Shown here one piece after another: positions 21,093-38,542 of a stretch of 64,000 nt of DNA. Source of the stretch: Selaginella moellendorffii (Eukaryota > Streptophyta > Lycopodiopsida > Selaginellales > Selaginellaceae). Location of the stretch: the NCBI RefSeq assembly GCF_000143415.4, contig NW_003314271.1, positions 1,718,806 to 1,782,805 on the forward strand, read 5' to 3'. Numbering within the stretch: the first letter of the stretch is position 1; each line of letters opens with the position of its first letter. The position numbers were made by a program, and so were the translations under genes. A model generated the notes under the pieces. It made no database searches and was not told where the DNA came from. It worked only from the letters and a program-made list of their open reading frames with translations.

Positions 21093-24060
21093 CTTTTTCC
21101 ACCATTGGGCAACATGTGGATAACCATCTCCTCTCCCAATCATAGCCATTTCTTTCACACTTTGTAACCATCTCCTTTCCCTCACAATCTCATTATACTT
21201 GGCCTACCATCTCTTTTGCTTCTTTCACCATCTCCTTATACTTGGGCTGCCACTACATCTCTCCCTCTTCAAGCCATCATTATTAATCTTTTCTTTTGCT
21301 AAGATGTTAGTTATGCTTTGACTTTGGGCTATTTGGGACTTTTGTTTCCTTCTTCTTTTGTGCATGGTTTTTATTTGATCTTTGCATTGCAAGGATCTTA
21401 GAAAAATAAAGTCTCAAAGTTCCTAAATCTTTAAACAATCTCTAAATCTTTAGGTTTGTGGAGTTCCAAGATCTTGTTTGAAATCCTTAAGGGTCTCTAA
21501 AATTCTTAAATCTATAAAGTGCTTTAAGATTTTATTTCATTTCTAGCTTTTATTTAGAAGTTTAATGTTTTGAAACATCTATGATTGGCTGAGTTCAAAG
21601 TGCCTATGATTGAATGATCTTGAAATGCCTTAGTTTAACATAGTAAACGTTAGAAGTAAATATTAGTTTTAAATGTTTTTACTTTTAACTTGATGATTGA
21701 TTCATTTCTTTTGTTTGGTTTTGCAGGTTCTTGTGTTTGAGTAGGAATATAGATTTCATTATTGTCTATATTGTGATTCTCTCTCTAGCCTCCTCATGTA
21801 GATCTTACAACTTCTTGTAGCTTGAGATTGAAGTTTGCTTAACTCATTTTTTGGAGGTGGTGGTGATCTTTATTCATTCTTTCCAAGTATATAAAAGATG
21901 TGTCTTAATTAAGTTGTAAATTCCAACATGTATTTCTCCCCTTTTTTTTTCTTCTTTGTCTTTTTTTATTTTAGCTTTGTTTTGTTTGTGAGCCTTTTAT
22001 TTGAGTTGTTGTTTCTTAGCATTCTTTCTTTACTTTTTCTCTTCGTCCATATGTGCCTTCTTTTCAATTTTTTTTGTAAGCTCAACATAAAATTTCTTTA
22101 AATTAATTGCAATGCTTATTATAATAAGCAAGCTTAGAAGTCTTGATGATGAAACATTGCTAGTTTTGAATACTAATTTTGCTAATTTTGTTTTGTTATC
22201 TTGATTTTCTTTATGGTTTTTTTTGCTATTTCTTTCATTGTTATAGCCTTCAGTCATCATCATTAAGTCCTTTACTACTTGAATATAAGCCATAAATTTG
22301 AGCTTCCCAAAAAGTCATCTAGCCTAATAATATTCAAACTTAAGGATATTTAACTCTAAATATTTTAAAATCATTAATTGATTGAAAAAAAGGATGCACT
22401 TTTGTTCATAAGCCTTTTTCTTCTATATTTGAACCCTTATAAAGTGTCTCTTGAGTTATTCTCTTTAATTGCTTACATTGAATTTCCTCTAAGGTGGTTA
22501 TGTATAATGCATTCACTCTATATTCATTATCCATTCTCACGTTGTTTAATAGATAATGTATGAACTTAGCTTTGATGTTACTCTTTAAATGCAATAAGTG
22601 ACACTTTTGAAACCAATTAAGCAATATTCTTCTTTGTAGGTATTATATTCATCATCCATCTTTATTGATTAACAAAATTCTTAAAAACTAGTTTTGAATG
22701 ACCTAAAAACATATAATTTTTGTGATGTATAGGTGGGATTAGTGTTATGTTAATGCCTAGGGATACTATTTTCACCAAAGCCACAAGGTTGCAATAGCTC
22801 TTATGACCATCTACTATAAAAATGTGTAAGTGTACAGTTTATAAAGTAATCAAGACAACTAAGATATAAAAGATTATTGATCCATGCTTTTTCACTAATA
22901 GTTAATACACTTGACTAACAACCTATTATCTAGTTAGCCATTCTTTAATCTGTTTGGAAGATATATATATTTAGAATTATTTATCTCCTGCATTGCAATA
23001 TGTCAGTGTAGTGAGATACTCAATGTTATTTAGAGTGATTATGTAAAACAATTTAAAACTTTATAGAACTAACACCTTCATACCTTGAGTTTGACTAATA
23101 AATATTACAACTTTATCATAGTTCTATATTCTCTTTAGTGTGTATCTTTTAATGGTGTATATACTCTCTAAGTTTTGGTAGGTTACATCTATAACAGACT
23201 TGTTTATAAACTTTATGCAATTAATTCCTAATGATTTTGCAATTCTATATATGAGTTTTAGATGGTGTTTTAAAAATCTACTTTACTACAATCTTTCAAG
23301 TGTTCTATGAGAGAATGGATTTGGTTCTTTGTGGGAGCTAAAAAAAATATTACTTTTATAACACTGATTTTCTACATTAGTTACTCAATTTTTTGGCAAA
23401 TTATAAGGAATTTTTCAAGAATTGCATTTTCAAGTATAAGCATAATTTTTAATTTTTTAATTTTTTATCTTTTGAATTCCATCTCTCTAAGCTGATAACA
23501 ATGACTTTAAAATGTTATATTTTTTAAATGTAACCTTTTTATTTAGCCCATCATTTAATGGCCTTTTTGAAATCTTCTTCTTTTATTCATATGCATTGTT
23601 GTTATTTTCTAACGGGGTGAATTATAAAAAAATAATAAGTTCTATAATGTTTCCTCTTTTAACATTATTTACTTATATAAACCCTAGGTGAAAGTATTGA
23701 TGAAGAAGTAACAATTATAAGCATTTTGCTATTTAATAATAGAGATGTACTTCATTAATGTGAGTGCATAAGATACAGAAATATAATTAACTTAAAAACT
23801 TTAGCTTATATAAAGCAAATGGTCCTCACACACTTAATCATTTAATTTTGCAATCACAAATCTCCTTATCACACATCTTTATATTTAAATTATGAAATAG
23901 ATTTTTAAATATTTAAACTCTTTTATATCATTAAAATACTTACAAATTCTTAATTTCTATCAAATAAAACTAATAATCTTTAATTTTTTAGTTTTACATA
24001 AAATAACCTAAAAGTTCTCAATTACTCACGCTTTTTTATTGAACTTTTATTTTTTATCTT
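21093..24060. other. AT-rich repetitive intergenic block
   Basis: The first 200 bases repeat the ccatctcc-type pyrimidine-rich array seen left of the element at 13230-13450, in the same orientation. The rest is AT-rich with short stop-ridden frames and no recognisable domain. The composition changes sharply at about 24050, just before the DDB1 leader. Confidence 0.55.
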
Positions 24061-24127
24061 CGAGTCTAGGGTTTTTGGGGAGCTAGGTAGGGCATCAAAG
24101 GCTCCGCCTGGGCGTGGAAGGGCAGCG

Positions 24128-27100
24128 ATGAGCGTCTGGAACTACGTCGTCACTGCGCACAAGCCGACCAATGTGACGCACTCGTGCGTTGGAAATTTCA
24201 CGAGCCCCCACGAGCTCAATCTCATCATCGCGTAAGTCCCTGTTTAGCTCCTCTTGCGCTTCTCCTCTCACTCAATCATTTCCTCCAGAAAATGTACACG
24301 GATTGAATTTCACTTGCTCACAGCTCAAGGTCTCCAGGTACTCTTTCACGCCTGCTCTTTGTTTTTCGTTTAGTTCTAAGTGTCTCTCGTTCTCCTCCAG
24401 CCTCTTTTGGACGTGCCAATCTATGGCCGGATTGCAACCTTGGAGCTCTTCAGGCCTCCGGTATGAATCCTTCTCGTCTCGAATCTTTTCTCATTTTCTC
24501 GCACCACAGGGAGAGACCCAGGATGTCCTGTTCGTCTCCACGGAGAGATACAAGTTTTGTGTCTTACAATGGGATTCGGAGACGACGGAACTTGTCACGA
24601 GGTTACCTTGAGTTTTTCAAGAGCAGGTCTCATTTTTGTTTCCTGTTTGGACAGGGCAATGGGTGACGTTTCAGATCGAATTGGTCGGCCGACGGATAAT
24701 GGACAGGTTGCAGTGTAACTCTCTGAGTTCTATATGACGCATCATGTTTTGTTTTTGTCTTTCAGATTGGCATTGTTGATCCAGAGTGTAGGCTGATTGG
24801 TCTTCACCTCTACGATGGCTTGTTCAAAGTACGAACTTGCTCAGCGCTACTTCTTATAACTGACCGTGGCTGTGGTTGCCTGAATGAAGGTAATACCAAT
24901 CGACAACAAAGGACAGCTGAAAGAGGCGTTTAACATCAGGTAAGAATGTTTTTCCTGTGTGCAACGCGTAGTATTGTCAATCTTAGGCTGGAAGAACTGC
25001 AAGTGCTGGACATAAAGTTCCTGTATGGCTGCTCGAAACCAACAATTGCTGTCCTTTACCAGGTTCGGTTTCCTTCAATATCCTTTTAGGAAAAAACTTG
25101 GCGAATGTTTGCTTCATTTGACAGGACAACAAAGATGCTCGTCACGTCAAAACATACGAGATACAACTGAAAGAGAAGGACTTTGGTGAGGGGCCATGGT
25201 CGCAGAATAACCTCGACAATGGAGCCGGTATGCTTATTCCCGTGCCAACACCCCTTGGTGGCGTTATAATAATTGGTGAGCAAACCATCGTTTACTACAG
25301 CGGTTCAGCATTCAAGGCTATTCCCATCCGGCCTGTAAGTTGTAAAGCGAGCAAGGTTTACAGCAACTGATATTGTATGTTGCAGTCAATCACGAAAGCA
25401 TATGGGAAAGTGGATGCTGATGGATCACGGTATTTGCTCAGTGATCATACTGGATCGCTACATTTGCTTGTGATCACTCACGAGAGGGACAGGTTTGAAG
25501 ACGAGCTAGATTTTCTTATGGTATCAAATTTCTTGATACAGGGTACTGGGTTTGAAAGTTGAACTCCTCGGGGAGACCTCCGCTGCATCAAGTCTTTCCT
25601 ACCTTGACAACGGGGTTGTTTATGTTGGCTCCAGCTACGGGGATTCACAGGTGAGTCGACAGGATTTTTCTCCTTTTAAAGGTTCTGAAGTGGTTGTGGT
25701 GCTGCAGCTCATAAAACTGAACGCGCAAGTAGACTCTAGAAACTCTTATGTGGAGGTTCTAGAGAGTTTTGTCAATCTTGGGCCAATTGTCGATCTCTGC
25801 GTAGTGGACCTGGAGAGGCAAGGTCAAGGGCAAGTAGTGACGTGCTCTGGTGCATACAAGGATGGATCCTTGCGTATTGTCCGAAATGGTATCGGCATCA
25901 ACGAGCAGGTAATACTTTCCTTCTATGCTATGATATTCCTGTTCTAACTTTGCTGATATCACAGGCCTCTGCTGAGCTTCAAGGTATTAAAGGCATGTGG
26001 TCTTTACGAGCCACGTCCAAGGACGTCTTTGACATATTCCTGGTGGTCAGTTTCATCAGCGAGACAAGAATCCTGGCCATGAATATGGATGATGAACTCG
26101 AGGAAACTGAGATTGAAGGTTTTGATTCCGAAGCACAAACTCTTTTCTGCCATAACGCTATTCACGACCAGATTATTCAGGTACGAGATTCTAGACACCG
26201 CTGGATGGAATTTACTGGGATTTTTTATGCAGGTAACTTCGACTTCTTTGAGGCTGGTTGATGCCACTTCTCGACGGCAATTGACGGAGTGGAGAACTCC
26301 GTCTGCAGTTGCGATAAACGTGGCCACAGCCAATGCTTCGCAGGTATGGTGCAGTTAATCCATGTATGTACAACCAGCTTTGTTTAATAGGTTCTTCTCG
26401 CGACTGGTGGTGGAAATCTTGTTTATATTGAAATCGGTCGCGGGTCTCTGACGGAAGTGAAGCACGTACAACTCCAGAATGAGATATCGTGTCTGGATAT
26501 AAATCCGATTGGTACCGATCCCGATCGTAGCAATATAGCAGCGGTGGGAATGTGGACGGATATCAGTGTGCAAGTATTTTCTTTACCCAACCTTGAGGTT
26601 TTGGCGAAAGAAAGTCTCGGCGGTGAAATTATACCACGCTCGGTTTTAATATGTGCATTTGAAGGAGTAAGTTCACAAGACTTTTCTTGCCAACCGGGCA
26701 CTAATTTTCTCTGGCAGGTCTCATATTTGCTTTGCGCTTTAGGAGACGGCCATCTTTTCAATTTTCTGATCGACACCAGTAACGGTCAGCTTTCCGACAG
26801 AAAAAAGATTTCCTTGGGCACACAGCCGATCATGCTCCGGACTTTCAGATCTAAGAATGCAACTCATGTGTTTGCGGCGTCGGATCGGCCTACGGTCATT
26901 TACAGTAGCAACAAGAAGCTGCTTTACAGCAACGTGAATCTGAAGGAGGTGAATCATATGTGTCCTTTCAACTCTGCATCTTTTCCCGACAGGTCTGTTT
27001 CTAGTTCTCTTTTGTGAGCTCTATTAACAAGCTTTTGTTTGTCGTAATCAGCCTGGCAATTGGAAAGGAGGGAGAGCTCACAATCGGAACGATTGATGAT

Positions 27101-28383
27101 ATCCAGAAGCTACATATACGCACGGTGGCACTTGGGGAACACCCTCGCAGGATCTGTCACCAGGAGCAGACTCGGACGTTTGGCCTTTGCACCGCAAGGT
27201 TTTATAGCAACCCAAACGGGGAGGATCACGAAAGCCATTTCGTAAAGTTGCTGGACGACCAGACCTTCGAAGTTTTAGGCTCGTATAACCTGGACACATT
27301 CGAGAACGGCTGCACGATCATTACGTGCAGCTTCACTGATGACCCGGCTACGTATTATTGCGTTGGAACGGCCTATGCTCTACCCGAGGAAAACGAACCA
27401 AGCAAGGTACGAAGCAAATACTTTTCCTTAAGGTCTCTGCTGAGCTTCTTCTTTGTTTCTCTAGGGACGTATATTGATCTTCACTGTAGAAGATGGCAAG
27501 TTCCAGCTCGTTACTGAGAAGGAAACGAAAGGAGCTGTTTACAATCTAAACGCCTTCAACGGGAAGCTGCTAGCGGGCATCAACCAGAAAATCCAGCTCT
27601 ACAAATGGACACAGCGGGATAGCACTCGGGAGCTTCAGTCGGAGTGCGGTCACCACGGCCACATCCTAGCGCTTTACGTGCAATCTCGCGGAGATTTCAT
27701 CGTCGTGGGCGATCTCATGAAGAGCATATCGCTACTTCTCTACAAGGTATGCTCTTCGTAGAGAGTGTTTTCTTGCTTATGAACTGTTTACTACTTCACA
27801 GCCGGAGGAAGGAGCGATCGAAGAACGCGCGCGGGATTACAACGCAAACTGGATGACTGCTGTGGAGATCCTGGACGACGACATCTACCTCGGAGCCGAG
27901 AACAGCTTCAACCTCTTCACGGTGAGGAAGAACAGCGACGCTGCGACGGACGAGGAGAGAGGCCGGCTGGAAGTGGTGGGAGAGTACCACCTTGGCGAGT
28001 TTGTCAACCGGTTCCGGCATGGCTCGCTGGTGATGCGCTTGCCGGACAACGAGACGAGCCAGATCCCGACTGTGATCTTCGGCACCGTCAACGGAGTGAT
28101 CGGAGTGGTGGCCTCGCTCCAGCAAGAACAGTTCAACTTCCTCCAGCGGCTCCAGCACTGCCTGGCCAAGGTGATCAAAGGCGTCGGGGGGCTGAGCCAC
28201 GAGCAGTGGCGATCGTTTAGCAGCGAGAGGAAGAACGCCGACGCCAAGAACTTCCTCGACGGCGATCTCATCGAGTCGTTCCTGGATTTAAACCGGGCCA
28301 AGATGGACGAAGTCTCGGCAGCCATGAGCGTGTCCGTGGAAGAGCTTTGCAAGCGTGTAGAGGAGATGACGAGGTTACACTGA
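24128..28383 (+). CDS. DDB1: UV-damaged DNA-binding protein 1, CUL4 ubiquitin ligase adaptor
   Basis: Many small exons (about 18) cover the whole DDB1 protein. It starts [20 protein letters not shown] and ends [17 protein letters not shown] before TGA 28381-28383. Diagnostic blocks in order: [53 protein letters not shown] and [10 protein letters not shown] (propeller A), then [14 protein letters not shown] and [17 protein letters not shown] (propeller B), then [46 protein letters not shown] and the C-terminal helices. Length appears full, near the 1,090 residues of plant DDB1. It links DCAF receptors such as DDB2, and the DET1-COP10 complex, to CUL4-RBX1 in the nucleus, for DNA repair and light signalling. 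Exon joins look clean (for example ERDR across 25491-25542). A tagggttt telo-box lies near 24067. The gene abuts the AT-rich block with under 80 bases of non-AT-rich leader. Confidence 0.96.
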
Positions 28384-28733
28384 GAAGTGTGTTGTGAGAG
28401 AGGAGTTTTATACTGTTGTAAAAATTCAAGTAATTTATTTACCTAAGAGAGAAGAAGATGATTTTTGTTCTTCTTCCTTTTAGGGTTTCTGGCTAGAGGA
28501 CGAGAAATGGAGAGCGAGCAATGCTTGGCTTGTCCGATTGCGTGCTTCGGCAGCGACCGCTGCGGCGATGTAGCTGAGGTAATCTTTGCATCGCATTTCA
28601 TTATCCAGCTATGCAATCCATATTTCCTAGGCGCTGGTATTTTGTCCTCATTCCTTCTTGCGTGGCCGGTGCATTCTCTAGGAATTTCTAGGCTTTGGAT
28701 TTCTTTCGCCAGGATTTCTTCCTTCAGAGGAGA
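28384..28733. other. Intergenic between DDB1 and the first receptor kinase
   Basis: 350 bases with the DDB1 3' end and, from about 28480, the receptor-kinase leader. A short ATG frame at 28507 (MESEQCLACPIACFGSDRCG) is Cys-rich but ends without a domain. It may be an upstream ORF or leader exon. Confidence 0.4.
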
Positions 28734-32570
<3,837 letters not shown>

Positions 32571-33053
32571 TAAGCTTTTCAAGTTGATAGCTTCTTTCAG
32601 CTCACGCTCCAACGGCTTTTCAGGTGATAAATTGGAATAATCTCTCATACGGAAGTTTTGTACTTTGCACTGCATGAAGTAAGATGCGACAAAATGGCTG
32701 ATTTGTCCAGAATCTTCTGGCTAAATACTGTTTTGGCTACAGTTCTTTCTTTCTGCCTTTAGCCTTTTTCGCAGAAAATCTTTGGGCTCGGGAGGTCCCG
32801 GAAAAGAAACCGACTGTTCTGACAATTTCTAACAGGATCTTATCCCGCATATTCACTGGTGAAGTCAAGCACTAGGCCGCAAGGGCGCCAGGCGGTATGG
32901 AAGAGCTCAAAGACGCGCCTACAGGTATGCCTTCAGCATCAAATTTGCAATTCACAGTTTACTCTTCTCAAAGAAAATTATGTCTTGGCAGCTGAGATTT
33001 TGCTCCTACTTCCTCAATTGAAGCTCAAGCACGGCAAGAACTAGTTCGACGTC
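32571..33053. other. Intergenic between the two receptor kinases
   Basis: About 480 bases of 3' and 5' flanking sequence. No domain-bearing frame is seen. Confidence 0.5.
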
Positions 33054-36000
33054 ATGGCAGCTGAAACGTTCTTCAAGATTTTCCTGCTGCCCTTTGCTCT
33101 TGCGGCATTACTGCCCTCTGCCGCTGCAGCTAATACAGATCCAGGAGATGGTAAGCAGATTACGATTGACGCTATAGTAATTTGCTGACTGTTCTCGCTT
33201 TTCTGTGTCCAAGTCCGAGCGTTAAACGCGTTGCATAAGAGTCTTAAAGACACCGCTGGAAGGCTGCAGTCCTGGAATAATGGAGACCCTTGCAATGACT
33301 ACTGGGAAGGCATCATATGCAGCGATTCGGATCTCTCAAACAGGACGAGTCGATCGGTGCTTGAAATGTAAAAAGTGCTTTGCTTTCTTGTTAAAAGTTT
33401 TAACTTTTTCTCTTTTACATTTCTTCTGCGTCAGTCACTTGATGAACTGTAATCTAACGGGAACTATAGCTCCGGAAGTCGGCGACATGGCCAACCTTCA
33501 AATCTTGTATGCTTGCTGTTACGTTTCTTAATTATAATCTGGTTGTTTTCTCGAGCAGAAACCTCATGTGGAACGGTATAACTGGAACCATACCCGCCAA
33601 TCTTGGCAATGCTGGAAACCTCGAGTTGTTGTAAGCTTAGCGGTTGAATCATCACTCTTCTCTCTTGAACATGTTTGCTGGACAGATTGTTGAATGGCAA
33701 CAAGTTAACCGGGACAATTCCTGAAGAAATTGGCAATCTGATGAACTTGAACCGGTTCCAGATTGACGAGAACCAAATCTCAGGGAGTATACCCTCTACG
33801 TTTGGCAATCTTGTTTCCATAAAGCACCTGTAAGGGAGTCTCTTGTGCTTCTAAGTTCTGAAAAGATCATCTTTACCAGGCATATGAACAATAACTCTTT
33901 GACCGGTATCATTCCTCCTGAACTAGGCCGGCTTCCAACTCTCTTCCACATGTAATTCTTGTTTTCTTTTGTGTGTGTGTATTCATCTTGTATATTGTTC
34001 TCTCTCCAGTCTCGCAGAGAATAACAATCTGAGCGGACCGCTGCCTGCGGAACTGTCAAACGTCGCGAGCATGCAAATCATGTGAGTTTCTCGATGTTTT
34101 ATCGGAGCTGATGCCTTGTTCTCGACTCAGTCAGCTTGACAACAACAATTTTGGCAATGCATCAGTTCCTTCATCATATGTCCAGATGAAACATCTTTTG
34201 AAATTGTATGTCTCGTGATTTTTATTGCTTCAGTTACCCGGCCACGCATTTTGCAGGAGTATGAGAAATTGCAACCTTGGAGGAATGCTTCCTGACATCC
34301 GTGGATTTGAAAATTTGGAATATCTGTCAGTTTCTCTTTTATCTCTGTAAGGAGCTCACCATGTTTTCTCTTTTATTCTGCAGTGACGTGAGTGGTAACA
34401 GCATGGGGGGCAATATTTCACAGTGGGTTCTACCTCCGAATGTAACAACGATGTACGTTCTCTAATCTCCTTGCTTATCCTTGATTGCTTTTTTTTTTCC
34501 TTGGTTAGAAACCTGGCAAACAACAATTTTGGCGGACAGCTTCCTTCGTCGCTAGCTCACGGTTCCAAGCTCCAAGCCTTGTAAGCCACAGTAGTCCCTT
34601 ACATTTTAATTCTTAAACTTTTTGACGGTCTTTAGGCTGCTGCAAAACAATCAGCTGAGCGGTTTAATTCCTATTGACTTCGTCAATCGTAACGTTACTT
34701 CTCAAAAGTTTATCTTGTCAGTATTGGGCTTACAAGATATCTTTGCGTCTCACACTTCCTTGCGCGGTTCTTTCGCAGAGATCTCAGGAACAACTTGCTT
34801 ACTGGGTTTGACGGGGATTTTGATGGCAACGTCGATGCTAATATGTCTATCAGGTCAATATCTCCGCACAAAACGCTTATATCTAAAATGCTAGCTTTCC
34901 TTCTTTCTCAGCCTGAGCGGAAACTCGCGAGTTTGTACTCGAAACAGCCTGCCAACGCTCTGTTCCCCAGAACCTCCTGCTCTGCAGCAGATTGACACGG
35001 TTCGAGACAATGTTACGAACGTTTGCACATCGCAGATTTGTAATACCGGAAGCGAGATGATTCCGGCCTTGGCTTATGACGGCAAGTGCAGGTGTGCTGC
35101 TCCAATTCAGGTGCAATGCCGCTTGAAGAGTCCTGGCTTCACTTTCTTCTCTTTGTACCGTCAACAATTCTCGGATTACTTGGCAAGGAATCTAAGTTTG
35201 CTACCGAGCCAGGTGTTCGTCGACCAATCTCTATGGGAACCCGGCCCGAGGCTCTTCATTCTCGTGAAAATATTTCCTCCGGCGACCACCGATGCACCTA
35301 GAGACAGGGAGTTAAACTCTTCGGAAGTTCTACGAGTTTATGAGAGGTTCGCCGGGTGGAAGATCAAAGACAGTCCGATTTTTGGCCCTCGCGAGCTGAT
35401 TGCTTTCATTGCCCCTGGCAACATAGGTACGAACCATTTATTAAAGTGTTCTCCTGCTAAAGCCTGGGTGTTTCCGATCAGACATTTTTGGATCTGGCTC
35501 GGGAGGCAAAAAGAAACACTTTTCCAAGGCTGTCTTGGCTGGAATTTTGGTTGGTGCTGTCCTAGCCACTGCACTAGTCGTGGGATTCACTGCCTTTAAG
35601 TATGCTTCGGGGCGTCGGTTCCTGGTATCACCATCGAAGAAAAGCCTTCGTAAGCGTGAGTTTGATTTAAATCCTCGAGTAATTTCGACTGATGGTGCTT
35701 CTCCCCCTCTTTTGTTTTTGGCACAGTTAGCAGAGGCACAACATCTGTCAAGATTGACAATGTGAAGGACTTTACTTTTCATGAGATGGGAGTGGCAACG
35801 GATTCATTCAGTGAAGCACGACAAATTGGCAAAGGTGGCTACGGCAAAGTTTACAAGGGAATTTTGGACGACAAGCAAGTGGTTGCTATAAAACGGGCGG
35901 ACGAGGAGTCTCATCAGGGGGAGACAGAGTTCTTCACGGAAATCGAGCTTTTATCGCGCATCCACCATCGAAACCTCGTCTCTCTCGTCGGCTTCTGTGT

Positions 36001-37028
36001 CGATGGCCAAGAACAGGTTCGTTCTAGTAGTTTTTCATACTTAGTTTCTCTTTATACAGATGCTTGTGTACGAGTATATCGGAGGAGGGAATCTTTCTTC
36101 TCGCCTCGTTGGTAAGTTTGACGTGTTTGTTTGCCGCGATTAACTTCTTCTTGCTTCTTTCAGAAAAACCTCCATTGAACTTCAAAAGGCGTGTGTACAT
36201 AGCGCTGGGAGCTGCGAGGGGCATCATGTATTTGCACACTGAAGCTGAGCCCCGGATAATTCACAGGGACATCAAAGGCACAAACATTCTCATCGGAGAC
36301 AGGGACAATGCGAAAGTGGCCGACTTTGGCTTGTCAAAGCTTGCTCCGGACGAGGACGGCGATGGCGTTTTTGGCCAGCTCTCAACCGTAGTGAAGGGAA
36401 CTCCGGTAGGTTGTGCTTCTTCGCGTGAGAAAGGAGGAAAGACAGTTCTCTTTTTGTTTCATGCATGCAGGGGTACCTGGATCCTGAATACTTCCTGACA
36501 CGGAAACTGAGCGACAAGAGTGACATCTACAGCTTTGGAGTTGTCATGCTGGAGCTGGTCACGGGAAGGCAAGCAATCTCGCACGGGAAAAACTTAGTCA
36601 GAGAGGTAAGCCAAGATCTCTCTTTGGTTTCCTTGTTGCATTGAGCCGGCTTGCATTTCTTTTCTTTTCGTCAGGTTCGAGCTGCTTATGAAGCTGGAGT
36701 AGCCTTGTCAATCGTGGATCCGCTCATGGGACCATATCCGTCGGAAGCCATGGAGCCATTCGTGAGGCTAGCGCTGACATGCTGCGCGGACAATCCAGAC
36801 GAGCGGTCTTCCATCCGGGGGGTGGTCCGAGACTTGGAAGACATATGGAAGGCAATGGCGAGCTGGGCTTACTCGTTCGACGACGATCACAGCCAGCCAC
36901 TGGGGACCAAGTCGGGCGGGTTTGATGTGTCCGAGGGCGATGCCGTGGCTGGATCGTCGTCGTCCGCCCAGGTGGACGAGCTCGACGTACTCTCGACGAA
37001 CAACATCGAGCTCGTGGCTCCAAGATAA
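33054..37028 (+). CDS. LRR receptor-like kinase (LRR-VIII-1 type), copy 2
   Basis: Start ATG 33054. The signal peptide is [20 protein letters not shown]. The architecture is the same as the upstream gene: cap ([17 protein letters not shown]), exon-per-repeat LRRs ([47 protein letters not shown]-like), then the Cys-rich [20 protein letters not shown] with [10 protein letters not shown] transmembrane segment ([20 protein letters not shown]) lies near 35530-35590. The kinase has [31 protein letters not shown] and [10 protein letters not shown], with GYLDPEYF after an intron, so catalysis should be intact. The C-terminal tail (about 60 residues) is Ser/Asp-rich and ends VAPR, as in the first copy (VVLPR). 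TAA is at 37026-37028. The pair is a tandem duplication; intron positions appear conserved while the sequences have diverged well beyond recent duplication. Confidence 0.92.
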
Positions 37029-37405
37029 GCTGATGGAATACTTATACTTGACATCATGGCTACGAAATTAAATCCTGGCCATTGAAGGCGATCACATTAG
37101 AATCATACGACTTAGAGAAGAACATAAGATCCACAAAAAAAAAATTTAAAAATGACATAAGGTTTATTCATAAGTTTTTTTCAATCAATCCTATGAAGAT
37201 CGGGCCTAAATTATCTCTGATTCAAGCAAGAAATACATATGAGGAAAGTTTACACATTTATTTACGTGAACATGGGTGGCAGGATTCCCTGATGTAGTAC
37301 AGACAAATCCATGGTACCGTGATACATGTGGGACTCCCTCCATGAATTTTGATCGCTGGAAAAATCATCACATTGTTTATGATTGTAAGAAACCATGTGA
37401 AATTT
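37029..37405. other. Converging 3' flanks
   Basis: 377 bases between the convergent receptor-kinase and oxygenase-like genes. AT-rich, with no gene seen. Confidence 0.5.
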
Positions 37406-38542
37406 CTAGGCGCGAAACAATGGGCACAGCAGAGCTCCATCGCCATAGCGCGGCCCGATCTTCCCCGGCTTGAGCGCTCCCAGCTCCGCGAGCTTGTACC
37501 CCTTCTCGAAGCTCGGCGGGCGATACACATTGACGTTGAGCGGGCGGAGCTCCTCCGGGCGAGCTTCCGGGTTGGGGCTCCAGTCCACGTCGATGCTCCC
37601 CTTGGCCCCCGCGACGCTCCTGGGCGGCATGAAGATCGACACCATCGTGCCCGACAGGAGCTTGAGCGCCGACAGCACCGCCCACTCGACGATCGCGCGT
37701 GGCTTTGGCAGCCCGGTGGCGATCCGGATGCGCTCGCCGATGAGCGCGCAGATGCCCGTCTCCACCACCGGCTGGACGCGGCGCGGGAAGGAGTCGAGCA
37801 CCAGGTGCTTGAGCTCCTGGACGATGGACTTGTTCTTCTCGTCGAATTTGGCGTACTTCTCCTCGAATTCGTCGATGTAGTCGCGCATCGCCTGGATGTT
37901 CTCCGGGATGTCTTTCAGTCCCATCCGGAGCCCAATGTCGTGCCAGAGCGTGTAGGACGCGAGCTCCTCGCGGGGCGTCCACGCCCGGAATCCAAACCTG
38001 CATTGATCAAACAATGTATACATGCATTGTGTGAGATCTATTCCAAGAACACCGGAAGAACACATCGAAAGAACCACTAACACTTACTCGCGGCAAAAAT
38101 CCATGGGCTTGACGACGTTCAAGCAGAGCACATAGACAAACTCGTGATTTGGGATCTTGAATTGGGCGTGGATGCCATTCAATCTCCTCAGCGCGTAGGA
38201 TCCACGGTCGCTATCGACGTGGTGGTGGAGGAACTCGCTCACCAAGATGTTGGTCTCGGCGGCGCGCTTCTGGGGATCCTTGAGCCCATACTTGGTCTTG
38301 TACAGGAGCTTGGTGATGGAGGGAATGCCCAGCGTTTGGATGGTGCCAAACTCGAGAGCTTTCTGGGAGAGAAATGGGAACTCCACCGCATAGAGATACC
38401 ACACGATCTTGTGCGCATCTCTTACGGGATCTAGAGATGCTATAAACTCTGCTCGCTGGCGCCTCAGATGGATGCAAATTCCCTTGTATACAACCAAGAC
38501 CAGTAGAGCAACACACCACAGCAGGGATCCTAGTTCCACCAT
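37406..38542 (-). CDS. ER-bound oxygenase mpaB / rubber-oxygenase-like (DUF2236) protein
   Basis: Two exons on the minus strand, 38542-38088 and 37997-37406 with a 90-base intron, giving 348 residues. The longer upstream frame starts at TTG, so the ATG of MVELGSLL is used. An N-terminal membrane anchor (LLWCVALLVLVVYKGICI) fits ER attachment. The core shows SEFLHHHVDS, RRLNGIHAQFKIPNHEFVYVL and VVKPMDFCRE, then LASYTLWHDIGLRMGLKDIP, the helical signature of the mpaB/Lcp-type (DUF2236) fold with conserved His. Fungal MpaB cleaves a prenyl chain and bacterial Lcp cleaves rubber, both using a haem b. The plant substrate is unknown. The last 60 residues are Pro-rich and basic (RPLNVNVYRPPSFEKGYK). 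Family assignment is from motif recall and should be tested by a profile search. Confidence 0.7.

Noticed and set aside
37349-38080. Long plus-strand open frame (243 codons)
   Set aside because: It is antisense to exon 2 of the oxygenase-like gene. Its Arg/His-rich product is typical of the complement of GC-rich coding DNA.
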